Source: Emydura subglobosa (Eukaryota; Chordata; Testudines; Chelidae). Taken from it: a DNA stretch of 64,000 bases. This document shows positions 36,781 through 50,300 of this stretch, piece after piece (position 1 is the stretch's first letter; the number at the start of each line of letters is the position of its first letter). The position numbers were made by a program, and so were the translations under genes. The notes beneath the pieces are model-generated. The model saw only the letters and a list, made by a program, of their open reading frames with translations, did not search any database and was not told where the DNA came from. The DNA lies in contig ML679963.1 in NCBI GenBank assembly GCA_007922225.1, positions 2,571,374-2,635,373 of the forward strand, in the 5' to 3' direction.

Positions 36781-38587
36781 GATTGATCTATTGTAGTTTC
36801 TGCCCACCTGTTTGGCAAACACAACACAAACTGCATGCACAAGAGTCACATGCAGATACATTCTACAGTGTTCATCCTACAACGAGGCTGAAGAACAAAA
36901 GAAGAAAAAAGCTGTCTGTGATTTCCCTCCAGCACTGGCTGGCAGAACTTCTAAGAGGTGCTGTTGCTAATGGGGACTGGGGAATGAATGATGAAAAGTC
37001 AGGGATACAGATCTGCTCAGAGAGTCACACCAGCCATTTAGCTGGCAAGGAACCACCTACTGAGGGAAACTGACAAACTGCGCTTGCTGGCACATCCAGG
37101 AAGAGAACATAATTTCTGTTCTCCAAATCCCAGCAGGATTCGCTTTCCTCATAGGCTTATCTCTGGGGAATTCTGGACTGAATGCAGCTCCCTTTCTTTC
37201 TCTTTGCACAGAAGTTGACAGTTACCTTTTTACTATGTGTTTTTTACTTTTTATGGTAATACTATGGAACAATCATTTAATCACCATAGCAACATCAACT
37301 GCTGCTACTCTGGGCTGGTTTGATCAGTTAAAGATACAGTATGGTTGACTTGTGCTACTGAGGGATTTTCAAAAATAAATAAATAGTGGGAGGAGAGCTT
37401 GTGTGTGTCTCAGGATCCTGTTTTTATTTATATATTTGAGGCTGAATTGACAGTCTGACATGGAATCCTCTGTTTATCCTCAGGACAGGTACAGAGCAAG
37501 AATTAGCAGCAATTCAGACATCCCCAGATTATCCATTCATTGTGCTTCAGCCCTGAGCTGGAGGCCTAGTCTTGGGATGAGAGGAGAGGCCTGTCTCTAT
37601 GGCCCATTCAGTCTTAGCCTTAGAGAAGGCAAACAAGAATACAGTATAGACACTTGTCTGCTAGGTACTGAACTGAAAACCTGGCCACTAGCTCATGTAA
37701 CATAGAGCAGCTGCTGAAGAGTCACTGGCTATTAATGATTTCAGGTCACTACTGACCAGTTCTGGGTCCGAATCCCTATGTAATCTGTTTCTGTGGTACC
37801 CAACACTGCAGTATCCAATATCTGATATGAAGGTGAAAAGCTTCTTGTCCCCTAGCAGTCTTCAGTTTTCAGGAAAAAGAAAGGCAGCATGGAAAGAATT
37901 CTAGATTCTTGATGTTTAAAATTTTTCTACATTAAATTGTCTGTTTGACCTGGGACTTGACTCTAAAAGGGGTCTGATCTTGTGAACATATTCTGTTTGG
38001 TGATCAGGATTCATGTCTTTCATAGGAGGCCCAAACACGTGCTTTTACGCTTTGTTTGCATGAGATGTGGGGAAGACCCTAGTCCAGTGCAAAACATTAT
38101 CGTTTTGTCTATGGAGACTGTCTTAATATTACTGAATTTGCTGGATAAAGCTCATCTTATGAATCTGAAGCTTGGGTGCTAAAAATAATGACAATTACAC
38201 CTTCAGTGGCTGCATTTAGACCCTTTTTGGAAATCTGAGGGCTGCAGCTAACTTGCAATTTTCTCCATGTTATGCACCTACTCCTGTACTTTCTAATATT
38301 GGGTTGGCAACCCCATGGAGATTACAGGCCCAAGCAAAAGTCAGTGTTCTCTCTATGTACGTCATCGGTTGCAAATCTGTATTAAAGGGGTGGGTGGCTA
38401 CAGGCCACTTTATGGAACTCTGAGGGCCATGCTTTGGCTATGCTTGAATGTCTGCCTGTGTGTGTGAAAGAGAGGAGAGTATCCCTTTCAGCCCTTTTAA
38501 ACTGGTGCCAGAGACCTCTGCCTCTTTCTTTGGATTCCACATGCTTTAAAAACATTAATATCCACTTTCCTTTCTTATATTCTGCAG

Positions 38588-38608
38588 ATTGACTCCTCTG
38601 GAAAGAAA
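38588..38608 (+). other. SPECC1 5' UTR part of the first coding exon
   Basis: The acceptor tctgcag ends at 38587 and 21 bases lie between it and the ATG. They are in frame with the ATG and contain no stop (they would read IDSSGKK). The ATG has A at -3. The match to the SPECC1 N-terminus starts at this ATG, which supports it as the real start. Confidence 0.7.
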
Positions 38609-41600
38609 ATGAAGAGTGCTGCCAGACCTTGGAGTGCAATGGCAAAGCAGGGGAGCCATGGGATTGACCGAGGAAAATCTCTCCCCACAGCTTCCTCGGG
38701 CATGAAGACCTCCAAATCCTCTACTTCACTTGCTTTTGAATCTCGGCTCAGCAAGGTACTAACCAGTAAGCATTGTGCAAGCATTCCAAATTGATTCCAA
38801 GCTATCACTCCAGCTAAACTGGGGCATATCACCAGGTGTTCAGGATTGGAGTGGGCTTTGGGGGGTGTGTGTGTGTGTGTGTGTGTGTCTGTGTGTGTGG
38901 ACTGGATTGTGGTGTGTATTGGACTAGTGCATGAATTGGATATATTGTGCGTATTGTGAGTGAAGGATTAGTCTGCACAAAGTATGTGAAGATCAAATTG
39001 TACTCTGTGGATGTGTGGTTGTGGATTGGATTGGATTGGACTGGATTGCCCTAAATGGGTAGGAGTGGAGGGTGATTTTAGGGTTTAGAATTGATATTCC
39101 CAAAGAGAGATGTGTTAGAGTCATGAGGTAATCTTGTGTCCTATAATCCGTGCTTTTCCCCCTCTGGAAAGGCAAGGTACACAGCAAAAATATTGTTTGT
39201 GATAGAACATTTACATTTTATGATACTCAACTTTTTATATGTTTTTAATAAGACCATAAATTCACATGAAAATAATGTTCCATTTTATTGAAAATTCCAC
39301 ACCTGGCCTGCTACTGCATCTGTGTTCCGGCAGCCAGTGAACAAAGAGAGCAATGTGGTTCAGATACAGAAAAAAGAATAGGAACTGGGAACAGAGACTA
39401 TGGTTTGCTTTCAACAATAAGGACTGATTAACAATACTTAGCATATAAAGAGCTTTTAATGTTCAAGGAGCCTTACGAATACTTATTAACCCTTGCAGCC
39501 TCCAGTGCAATGGGTCCATGTATTAGACCTTTACAGACTCCCATGACTCTAAGCATCTCAGAAATGAGGTACTTTCAGCCCAGGGCTCCAGCCAATTTTT
39601 GTCATTATAAGGTCCTTCCTCTAGGGTGTGCTGCTGTGCTGGCACTTCTGAGCAAGTGTTGTAGAGGTGTGTGGGTGCAGGAAGGCAAGGGAACCTGATA
39701 TGTTTAATTGTACATCTTTTAAAGAACATAGCATTTTTTCTTTTTAGCTGCCTCTGTGACCTCTAAGCTGTTGATCAACTACAAACAAAAGATAATCACA
39801 GGAAAAAGTTAGCAAGGGACTGTGGAAAGACTCCGACAGGGCAGTGAAGTGCGCTTGGCACTATGAAAAATTGTGAACTTGGTAAAAGCTGCTGTAAAGA
39901 AACTGGATGGAGACTTTTCCAAGGATCAGAAAGTCAGATTGCTCAGTCTTGCTGTCAAGAATGAACTGTCAAAGGCCCTGCCAAAATGCAAAACTTCAGA
40001 TGTCTGGTTTCCTGTAGTAGATCAATGCTTTGGCTATCAAAGCTCACATGCTCCTGGAGTCTGGGAAACCACAGACTGAGTCAGATGAAGAAATGAAAGA
40101 GAGGAGAAAATTGGAGTTGAGAGAGACTTGATCTTGATTTAAAAAATTTAAAATTCAGGAACCCACTAAGATGGATGTGTTTGCTGTATGAGCTCCCTTC
40201 TCATATCTTTTCTATTCACCAACATCTTACTCTAGAGTCTAGAGAGAAATACTACAACGTCTTGGTCTTTTAAGATGCTTAAAAGGCTTCTATCTCTTTA
40301 GTTAGTCTGAACTGTGGAAGCACACAAAAAGGGAAATGCAATTGACTAGGGTTCTGAGATGGATTCCTCCTTACACTGGTTTGGGCCAACATCATTTCAA
40401 TGATTTCCTTGTGAAGTGCATGTTTTCTGGTTTTTCAGATTGGCATGAATTTCCTGAATATGCCTCTAGAATGAGCTTGGATTACCAGCAAAAAAAATAT
40501 CATTCTTGCTTCTTCAGCTGCAGTAGAGTTTACTGAGTAAATTATGGTGTTAGCAGCTATTATTGGATTTTGGAATATTAACATACATAGTGGTGAGCTG
40601 GCTAGTGGAAATTCAACCAATAAAAAAACTATATTAAAATATACACTTGACTATCCCTTGTGTGTGTCTAGTGCCCTGTAGTAGGTCAGGATGGCAGCTT
40701 GCCATAGGGCTGGAGGTCCTGGTTCAAATGTCACATCAGGACTTTGGCTCATCCCCAGTACTGACATTGCAGTGCTGCACTGTTAGAAGTGCCGATCTTT
40801 GATTGACTTTTTGTCAACTTTTTTGGAGGGCCTGTCCAACTGAAGTCCCATGGACATAAATTTGCTGACCTGCCTGGCATTTCTTCTCTCAGAAAAAATG
40901 TTCTAATGCCTAAGACTGTGTGAGCTGTTCTGAACACAGTTTATTTACAAGGTCACTGTGTTATCAGAACTTAATTCATAGTTTGTATAACGTCTCCTAA
41001 AGCATTAAGTATGGAAACTTTATTCTAGTGTACAATTCTTGAGCAGCAGCTCTACATATATGATTAGATTTCAGGCTTGTAACTAGATCACTTGTCCTGA
41101 GATTGCAAATCCCTCCCACATCCTGCGCTCTCCAAGTGCTTTCTTGAATATCTGGCAAGGGACAAATCTGCAGTCACACTAGACGTGTCCCCTGGGGAGC
41201 AGCTGCAATTAGTTCAGTTTAGTGGGTCCTGAATTGCCTGAGCATCTTGGGTACGAATTCTCTACTTCTTCCTCTAAATACAAGGTCACCCTTCCACACT
41301 CACTTAGCTATGTTTTTTGCACCGCACCAAGGCTTCCAGTTCCTGTGCATCAAGCACATTTCCATGTAAGTACCTGCTTAAAACACAGGCATCTTGCCTT
41401 CCTACAAGTTTGTGAAGCATCAGTGGGGATAATAATTTGGAGGTTTCTGCAGCTTGTTTGTCTAAACCCAAGAGCTGATGCATTTCTGTGCTGTGAATGA
41501 TTCCTTCTGGCGATCTGAAGAGCAAAATGCCCTCTTCTGGTTACATGCTTCTGTTTTCACACTGATGATCAAGTCCTGCACCTCCCAGAAATGATGCTAG

Positions 41601-42934
41601 CACCAGCACCTACCAACCTGTCCTGGGTTAGCTTTATTCACTGCTGTTCAATAAATTAAGCCCCTTAAGGTCTAAACAGCTGAAATAATGCCAGGTTTAA
41701 GATAAAGGATTTCCCTTTGGTAACTGTGATAGACTCTGTGTTCTCTGCCCTTTCCTCTTGGTGAAGCAGGCTGCAGTCCTCAGCTAGAAGAATTTGGGGT
41801 CTTGGCTCAGTCCCTAGTGGGCTCTTTGTTCATATTCCAAAGCAGAGTTTATGATGCAGCTAAGTTAGGCAATTCTTGCTTAGCACAGAGAGAGGAATTA
41901 GTTGACAGTCTCCATTAGAGATGCCTGGCCCTCCCAAGTCAGGATCTGAGGTCACTGCTGGAGACAGTAGGCAAGCCTTGCAAAATGGCCTCACTGAAAC
42001 AGAAGTAAAAAGCAGCAGATAATGCCAGGGCCTAGTACCTTTTGTGGCAGAGGGGTGCACTGAGATGCCAGTTATTTTATACTTTCCCTTGCCAACTCAA
42101 ACCAGGACATGTGGTGAGACGTCTCCAGTGCAGTGACTGATGCTCATGAGCTGCTGAGTGTGACTGACTCTGGGGATTTTTCACCCCATCCCCTCAGCGT
42201 ATGCTTATTTAGTCCTCCTCCCTCCCCACCCATCACTAAAGGCTGCATCATCAAATCAGTCTTTCCTCTTGGCCCCCTTCACTGAAAGGTAGGAATTCAT
42301 ACCAAAATGCTTTTCCCCGCCACTGCAATTTGGTAACAGTAATCCCATCTAGTAGATAAAACGTCCAAGTACATGCACGAATGCGCTGAGTCTGCTGCCC
42401 CAGGGGATGAGGGAGTAGCCAGGGGCATCCATTGGGCATAGTATCTGAATCAAATTTCATTTCTTTCTCAGCCTGTGGGATGTTGTCCTGGGCCTTGGCC
42501 CAAAGGAAAAGATGTCCTTCATTACAGTGAGCACCTGGGGAATATCAGGTATTTGGTGCCAAACTGGGAAAATCCCTCTAATATATGGGGCAGGATGTTC
42601 TCTCCTGAATGCTCAGAAATGGCTCCAGATTGCTGTTCCCAACACAGTATTTCAATGGGTTTCCTTTTCCTGAAATGCTCCCTTCTCCAACTGTGTCAGC
42701 ACTTTTTTCAATGTGTATCTCTGTAAAATCAGCTAGCTCATGGGCATACCAAATCTCTTTGTTCTTCTGGTTGCTCACGAGATCTCTCTTTCTTGTAGCT
42801 AAAAAGAGCTAGCAGTGATGACATGCTTACAAAGCCAGGGATGACATCAGCCTCCGGGGTCTCCAGACTGAAGAAGACTATTACAACAGGAGCAATTTCT
42901 GAGCTTGCTGAGAACCGGCTAAAGTCCAGCACAG
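38609..42934 (+). CDS. SPECC1: SPECC1 (cytospin-B), N-terminal two coding exons; gene continues past the right edge
   Basis: Exon 1 is 38588-38755 with ATG at 38609 (49 codons); exon 2 is 42799-42934 (45 codons plus one base, phase 1 at the end). Acceptors (tctgcag, tcttgtag) and donors (AAG|GTACTA, CAG|GTAAAT) are good. The residues match the SPECC1 N-terminus as I know it: MKSAARPW, then [34 protein letters not shown], and [16 protein letters not shown] with RLKSST. SPECC1 is a coiled-coil protein with a C-terminal calponin-homology domain, related to SPECC1L and linked to actin and microtubule organisation; the human protein is about 1068 residues. This window shows only about 94 residues: a basic, Ser/Thr/Lys-rich, probably disordered head. 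KRASSDD fits a basophilic (PKA-like) kinase site followed by an acidic (CK2-like) one. The intron between the exons is 4043 bases. The coiled-coil exons are not in the remaining 21 kb. Confidence 0.93.
38865..38899. repeat. (GT)n microsatellite
   Basis: Seventeen or so GT units with one C interruption (tgtctgtg). It lies about 110 bases downstream of the SPECC1 exon 1 donor. Confidence 0.95.
39022..39048. repeat. (TGGAT)n pentanucleotide tandem
   Basis: Four to five units of tggat, the last with an a-to-c type change (ggactggatt). Intronic. Confidence 0.85.
39050..42798. other. SPECC1 intron between coding exons 1 and 2
   Basis: No exon recognised. A frame at 39873-40079 has a lysine-rich, protein-like appearance but no known match, splice sites or start context. 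A tRNA-like B box (GGTTCAAATGT at 40721-40731) marks a probable SINE relic near 40680-40790. Confidence 0.5.
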
Positions 42935-45900
42935 GTAAATTGGATGGCAGATCAATTTATCTGGCCTTTTGTTATCACTGAGTTTCTCAGTTTACCAAGT
43001 TCCCAGCCGAGTCTCATATCATCTCAGTCATGCAGTAAGACCTTTCCCATTGTAATATTAACATTAGGGGTGACCTAGGTAGAGAAATTTCTGGGCCTCA
43101 CAGACATGCCTTTGAATATAGCCTACACCTTAAAATCCATGTTCCACAACAATGTCCGAGTGAAGCAAAGCTATCAGTTTTCCCAAGTTTGATCCATGCA
43201 GAAGTTTTGCCTTTTCTGCCAGTGACCGCAGATTATCATGACAGACAATGGTGAACTTCTGCTCATGCAGAAAAAAGTTACGTTTTCCCACATTTGACAC
43301 TAACCAAAATTTTGCCAGTTTCAGAGGATGGTAAAGTTAACTTTGCCTTTTATGCAAAAAAAAAACCCCTCTGAAGTAAAGTGTAAAATTAACAAAATCA
43401 TTATTCTTTTTGCTGACTCCTGCGCTTTTACTGCTGGATCAGCTCTACCCTGCCTTTGGTTTTAATTCAATATGTTAGCTCTTTTATTGAATTAATTTTC
43501 AATCCACATACTTGTTATAACTAGTAATTTAACAGTGGTATAATGGGTTCTTAAAATGCTGATAAATCCCATTAAATATGTTGCTTGGCTGTTCAGCATA
43601 TACAATACTGTCTTCACGTCCAGGTAATATACTTAGCAATCATTTTTGTGCCTTGTTTTTCAATATTGTTAACATTTACCTCAATCAATGTATTATAACC
43701 TTCCTCAGTATAATTCAAGAGTGCAAATGTTTTTTTGTGAATTAAACAAAAGTCTTCAGAAATGTTAATTGAATTGTTATCCCCAAAGCGTGTGTGTTGT
43801 TATTTTCAATCCAGTTATAATGGTCCTGAACGGTAGGAGCTTCACATACTGGCTAGTTACAATGAAGAGTCACTAGGTGGCACTAGTAGCTGGTGCTAAG
43901 AGTGGTGAGACCCTTCTAACATCACAGCTGCCTGTGGGAATAGAGCTGTTCTAGGCTTCTGTTGAAACCCAGTAGGGTCCTCCAAAAAGAATCCTAGTCA
44001 TAGGAAAGGGGAAGCTTCTCATTTTCCCAGGCCGCACAGCATTATAGCCAAGCCTAGTCCAATGCCTAATAATGAAATAAACCAGGAGTTCTCAAACTTT
44101 TTCAGAGAGTAGATCACATCTCAATAGACAGGGCCTTTCATAGAGGTCTCCTCTCCCCCTTAATTGTGCAGACTCACCTCCCCTCATACAGCAGAGGCAG
44201 CGAGAGGTTGAGTTAAAAAAGACTCAAAGCAGGGTGGTGAGTGGCACATTGACCTAGCGGCCTCGTGCATTGCTTGTCCCCAGTGTCTTTTCCTGGTGAG
44301 TTGCCTTTCACAGCCTAGCCATTGGTTTCAGCTCTAAACCAGTTTCCAAAGGCAGCCAGCCACACCATCTGCATACCAAGTACTTTGTGCAAACACTCAG
44401 CTTTCCCTGATGAGCTCAGCAAACACATGCTTTTGTCTGCTCTCTGGTGGCATTTCAGAGGGAATGCGAGACCTTATTAAATTTGGCATGACCTCTCTAT
44501 TTATCATGGTCTCTGCAGGGTTTGCCAGCAGTCAGGCAATGGGCAGAACTATGTTGCTAACCACTAAGGAATAAAACTTTATGGAAATTTTTACTCCCTT
44601 CAACTGAGTGATGCATAATGGCTTCGTAGTAACCCAAACACAGATCCTATTCTTCAGTGAAGCAAAGCCAAGACACTGGACTTTAATGGAGGCTTGTCAC
44701 TCAAATTTAATGGAGGCATTCTAGTGTCAGCAGCCAACAGAGTCATACCGGCCAAAGATTCTTCAGGGGCAGTGAGAGGAGGAATAGCCAAATACTGCAG
44801 CATGAGCTCCTAGGAATGCAGCCAGGGAAGCATCACTGTAGGGATCCCAGAATGGAATACTTATGTCAGATATACAACCAGAGGCATCCCTGTGACTATT
44901 GGATAGCGGGGAAGGGAGAATAGGACATATGACGATCTTTAAAAAAGATAAAATAAAAATGGCTTGATTTGGTTCCTGGGACGAGATGAAATTTGAATAT
45001 TGTTCTTCCACCCTAGAACAGATAGCTGACCCAGCATTCAGCTTTGCTTCAGCGTGTCTAATTCGGAAGGAGAACATCAGCAATGAACAACAGCAGCACA
45101 AATTTGAGACTGTGCAGCTGTGGCTTTATAATTCACAAATAATCAATAATGGTTTAAATCTTAAATTCATAAAGTGCCTTTTAATGCGGGGAATAGACCC
45201 AGGTGCTTTACATATTGTGGGTGCATGGACACCAGATCCTGCAACCTTTACTCATGTGAGTAGTTGAATGCTTCAAGGGGTTCTATGGGAGGGCTTGAGG
45301 GGGATCTGAGAGCATTGTTATGGCTTTCTCTATTTCCGACTCTACCTTAAGAATGATTGCTCAGGCATTGGAAGGTTTTGATGGCAATGGGTGAGTTTTC
45401 AGTGGGCACAATCTCCCACATAGATGACATGCCATAGTCCTACTAAGGACAGATACCGAAGGTGAAATTATAATACAGTATCTCATTACCTACAGAAAGA
45501 TTAGGATCAGAAGTGACAGAGGTCGTTGATTGCCCCTTGGGAAATCCCATGTGTTGAGAGAGAGAGAGAGACATTTGAAAATGTTCAACAGAGGAAAGTA
45601 AAGCTGCAGCAAGTGCAGTTGCTGGGATCCCACTGAAGCAGTATTTCTGAGAAGTCTCTAGCAGGGGACAGGGCTAAGCTCCAATACTGTCTTCAATGCA
45701 GAACCAAGCGAGGTGACCATATTTGCCTGACTGGGAAATGTAAGACTTCAGTTGTGGGAAATCCAGATGGCTATCGTGACTGGCTGACAGGCTAGGTCTT
45801 TGTGCCTCTTTTTTGTTTTTGGCCCCTCTGTATGACCAGTCATTGCTCCCAGAGGCCTCCGTTTTTTGACATTCAGCTTCCTCCTCGCTGTGCCTTTGCT

Positions 45901-47284
45901 TGCATTTGTGATCTGTGTGGGAGCATGTATTTCTGCTCCTGCCAAAAAAGTACCCAAATGTCTGTTGCTAATTTTTTGGATGTTTCTCTTGGGCGGGAAT
46001 TGTGGTGTTGGCCTCCCATGTCTCAGGCTTCCAGGTTGTTTTGTGTGCTGAATGCAGACCCCCACCTTGTCACACATACGGTGCGTGACCTCATTGCCCT
46101 AGCATTAGCCCATTCTTTGTGCGAGAGAACCACCTTTTCCACAGCTTCTGCCATCAGGAACAGTCTTTCAATCTCTTTGCCTCTTTAGTCTACACCTTCT
46201 TCCAGATCTCAGCTGAAATCATCATTTCTTTTCTCCGTCACACTTATGCCTGTTCCTTTTACTGTTCCTTTGCTCTTATTTGAGTCAGTAGCTGGGTTAC
46301 TTATCTATAACACAGTTTTATCTGAAGGTCACTATGCAAACTCAGATTGTACATTCTGGTGTGTCTGTAACATTATTGCTGTGATATAACTTAAAAGAAA
46401 CAAATTATTGAAACCAAAAATGCCTAGGTTGCATACTGCCTTGGGCATAACCCTCCCACATTTGTTTTGGTGACCTTGAGCAATAGAGTGTGTTCCCAGT
46501 GTCACAGATAATAAATAATTGACGCCACTCTTGCCTGTCTAAACACAGCCCATGGTGTGTAGGCTGTCCCTCATGTAGTTTAAGCCATGCACAGCATCCT
46601 TTTTAAACTGACACAGACTACCCTGTCTGCCTCATTAGATGCTAATGCAGTAAATCAGGGGCAGCTTAAAGGAAGATGGGGCCAATCCCCTCCGTACTCC
46701 TGGCAAGAGGAGTCTGAACAAATGGAACTGGAGACAGATCCCAGGCTGGAATTCCTGCTTTGTGATGTTTGGCTACATAAACTCCTGACTGTTTTGAAAG
46801 TGTATGTAAAATGAAATGACACATCCAGGGAGAGCTGCCTTGAATGTAGATTCCTGTTCCACTGTGTTATTTCTTGCCGTAGGGAGCCCTGAAAGAGAGA
46901 GACTTTTTCAACCTCAAGGCCAGATTTCTAAAGCTCTTACAGCTGTTCAGAATATTCCTTTGTAAAAGAAGGAGCTGGAGGAACAGCAAAACTGGAGGAG
47001 GATGGGGGAAGGTCTTTGGAAACGCTTATGTAATGTTTGCATCTACTAAGCTAAGTAGTAAATAAATTGGTTTAAAACATGTAGCTATGCAGGTGTGTAC
47101 CCAAGCTGGCAAATGATGGAGTCCCTCCCAAACTTTCATCTTGGGGTTACGGGAAGGTCAGCGTTTCCCAAACTATGACGTTTTTAGGTTTACAAATTAA
47201 ACTTAAATAATAACCTTATACTCTGCTACCTTCCATAAAAGATCTCAGAGCATTTACATACTAAGTCATTCACCTACCTTGAAG

Positions 47285-47390
47285 GGGCATCACATATTAT
47301 CCTCACTGTACAAATGGAGAAATTGAGAATGATTGTGACTTGCCCAAGGTTACACAGCAAGTCAGTGGAAATCCTGGCTCTCAGTTGCCT
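47285..47390 (-). repeat. MIR-like SINE, reversed
   Basis: tatcctcactgtacaaatgg, gattgtgacttgcccaaggt, tacacagcaagtcagtgg and a following cctggctc are in reversed MIR order. Confidence 0.7.
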
Positions 47391-50300
47391 GTAGGTTCCT
47401 GTAGAATCCCAATATATAAACTTTCTGGATTCCCCATGTAAATTCTCCAAAGGGTGTTTAGTTTAATCTCTCTGGTATTCTCCCCCGGCTTTATTTCCAG
47501 CAGTAGCAGCTATTACCTGGAAGGTTCATCAGCTGAAACTCTCATCTTTCCAAATGTCATCTTGTGTGCATTTGGTTTTGTGCTGAGTGAGAGAAGCCAG
47601 ATGAAAGTATGGAGTGTGAGTGGGCTGGGCATGTGCAGAGCTGAGCTGAAAGCTCTCGGAGCGATGGAGAGATCTGTGTGATACTCGTTTTATATCAAGT
47701 TCTGTCAGCTGCAATATTCAGCATCAGTTCTCCTCCTAATGTAAATAGCAGGGTAGGTTTGTTTATTTTTCTAGGCTGCTTTGCTGACTCATTTGTTTGC
47801 TCATGGGTGAAGCCTGAACCTATAAAGAGCTATTCACCTAACCTAAGAAACTACGGCAGTTTTTTTCAACCGAGCCCTTTGCCTCCCCATGAAGGTTTGT
47901 CTGAGTTTGAGATGCTCAGTAGCAAAAGCTATAATTATCCGATCTCATGTTTGGTAGAAATCCTGAGCACTTTACCAACTACAGGCTCAGTTATGGCTCT
48001 AAGTTTGAGCCATGCTGTGGAGGAAAAGGTGGTGCATCTTTAAGTACGAGTGGTAGGAGGGGTGTTTATGCTTGTGGAGGCCCGAGGAAGCCCTGGTTCC
48101 ATTAGGAGCACTGGGAGTGAGGACTGCCCTCACCAGTATAGAGCTGGTGTAGTAGCATACACTCCACACAGTGCATGCCTCCTCTGGGGTGCTCACTATT
48201 GATGGCAGTACCATCTGCCCCTCCCCTTTTCAGTCAGGGTATTTAGGCAGCTACATTACAGCTCCCACCTGAATGGGAGTGTTTGTGGGAGGGAAAGGAC
48301 GTCCAGGTCCCCTTTTTTCTCCTCCTCCACCGCTAATGCCTCTACGTGACAGCAGCCATATTGTAATAACTAGATAGGAACTGATTCTGCAAAGAAAAAT
48401 GTCACGTGAGCACAAATGGCCCTCAGTAAGGGATATAGGAAATCCCAAAGATTTCCCTCTCTTTTCTCCCCAACTCCCCTAGCCTAAAATATACCAGACA
48501 AACCCATCTGGCTCATCTCGACAGATTTCAAAATGTCTTTCTGAACAAGCCCTTTCATCTCCAATGAGAGATTACCCCAGGCGCTACAATTAACAGGGAC
48601 CTTGCTGGAATCTACACTCCCTTTGATCAGAAACCTTTTGGCTATTTGTTTTTATTTCTTAAATCAAAGAAGTAATAATGGGCACACTTTCCCAGTCAAG
48701 GCAACAGGGCAAATGTATTGCTGTTTGTGCCTGCCTGCCGAGTTGATTAACTGTAATGGTCTCCGAGACTGCAACAACATAGAGGTATATTGAATGCAAA
48801 TCCTAAGGAAATTAAGAATTTAAATTATCCTCCATGTGTCCAGCATCCCACTAAAATGAATCCAACCTAAGGGTCACTTGGGCAGAAGTATCAATGTCAG
48901 GATGCTATATTGTTAGCACAGTAAGTGAAGCTGCAAAATAAGTGATGTTTAAATGATCTTACTTTATTAAGAGGTAATTGATACACATGTACACCAGGCA
49001 GGGCTGTTTGAAAGCTGAAGGCTTTATGCTTCCATCCCACACCACCATCAATTTTTTTTCTTTAGACACCCTTTGTGACTGTAAAAGAAATTTTAGTGTA
49101 GCCAGTGACAGCCAAAGTAGGGCCTACGGGACAAATGCAACCCATAGAGTTCTACAACATGGCATGCAGCCACTCCTCTATTCAATATGTTGACTGACTT
49201 CCACATGCAAGAGTCCATTTTGGTCTGAGCAGACACTATTTATGAGAGGCTGCAAATGTAGTGTATCGCTCAGATTCCTATTGAGTTGCCAGAGTTGCCT
49301 TCTAGCTGAGTAAATATTTGGTGCCTCTACACTGTTCCATTGTCCCTATTTAGGAGGGACAATCCTTTTTAACCAAATATTTATCAGTACTCCAGTAGTC
49401 CCTCCCAAGGGTTCTCCGAGTTCCATAGCTTCCAGTGAAGTTCAAAGGTGTGCCCCAATATCATAGGTGTTGTAATGATGCTTGCTTTGTAATGTGGTAA
49501 TACCCTGTTAAATAGAAAGATCCAATGACTATATTTCTGTATAATGTCTCATGAAACAAGAGCAAACTATTGCAATGATTGATGGTTTTTGATGTTTACA
49601 TGGCAGGGATTTGTAAACTTGCTAAAACTTCCTAAATAAATAAATAGGACACAGCTTTTTCTTAAACTGCTTTTCCTCCCAGACATTGCTGCTTAGCGCT
49701 TTTCTGTGTTGGCAGTGATAGTCTTCAGAAGAGGTGGAGCCTGGCTGTATAAGGGTAACCTAGGCCTCTTCCTTCACTTTCCCTAGTGCTGTGGGAAAGG
49801 ATGGTAGGATTAATATGTACTATCCTTTGGGAAACATAGATCAGAAGGGCTCTCTGAGGATTAGAATTAGAGGTGAATCACACCATTGGTGATGTTTTGT
49901 CGCATTTCTTCTGTTAATTCATTGAGGCATCTCTTTCCTTTCAGAAACATGAGTAGTCCAGACTTGAGGTTCCCAGAGCTATATGCCTGTGGTGACTGTT
50001 TGCTAATGTGAATCTGGGCGGGACCAGAACCCTCTCAATGGTCAGATGCTTCAAAACAGATTTTTTTTTAATGGCTTTAAAAACTCCTTGACAAATCTAA
50101 CTGGCAATTAAATTTTTCATAAAATGTTAATGGGCCCCAATTAGAGCTGAAAAAAGGAAAGTGATTCTGTTTGAAGGGCTCGTCTCAGATGAGCTTAAGG
50201 CCCTTTTACCCACCATGCATCAAGTTTTGACAGTGTCTGTTTCTTGTGATCTGTCACATCAAAGACTGCTCTGGGTCTGCAGCAGGATTGATGCACCTTG

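Larger units (their letters stand above)
29160..38587. other. Gene-poor stretch, last part of the probable SPECC1 intron 1
   Basis: No coding exon recognised. It holds MIR-like blocks (29866-29990, 31790-31945, 33085-33195), an unclassified old repeat near 32300-32660 (gcagccattgcagatctcag ... gagtacactgcaataatcta) and a tRNA-like SINE scrap near 36680-36733. The ORFs here are short and of chance type. Confidence 0.5.

Noticed and set aside
38865..38899. GT repeat as a Z-DNA regulatory element
   Set aside because: Ordinary microsatellite; no further evidence.
39873..40079. Lysine-rich frame (starting [13 protein letters not shown]) as an extra SPECC1 exon
   Set aside because: No acceptor or donor in the right phase was found, and the known SPECC1 N-terminus runs directly from exon 1 to exon 2 without it.
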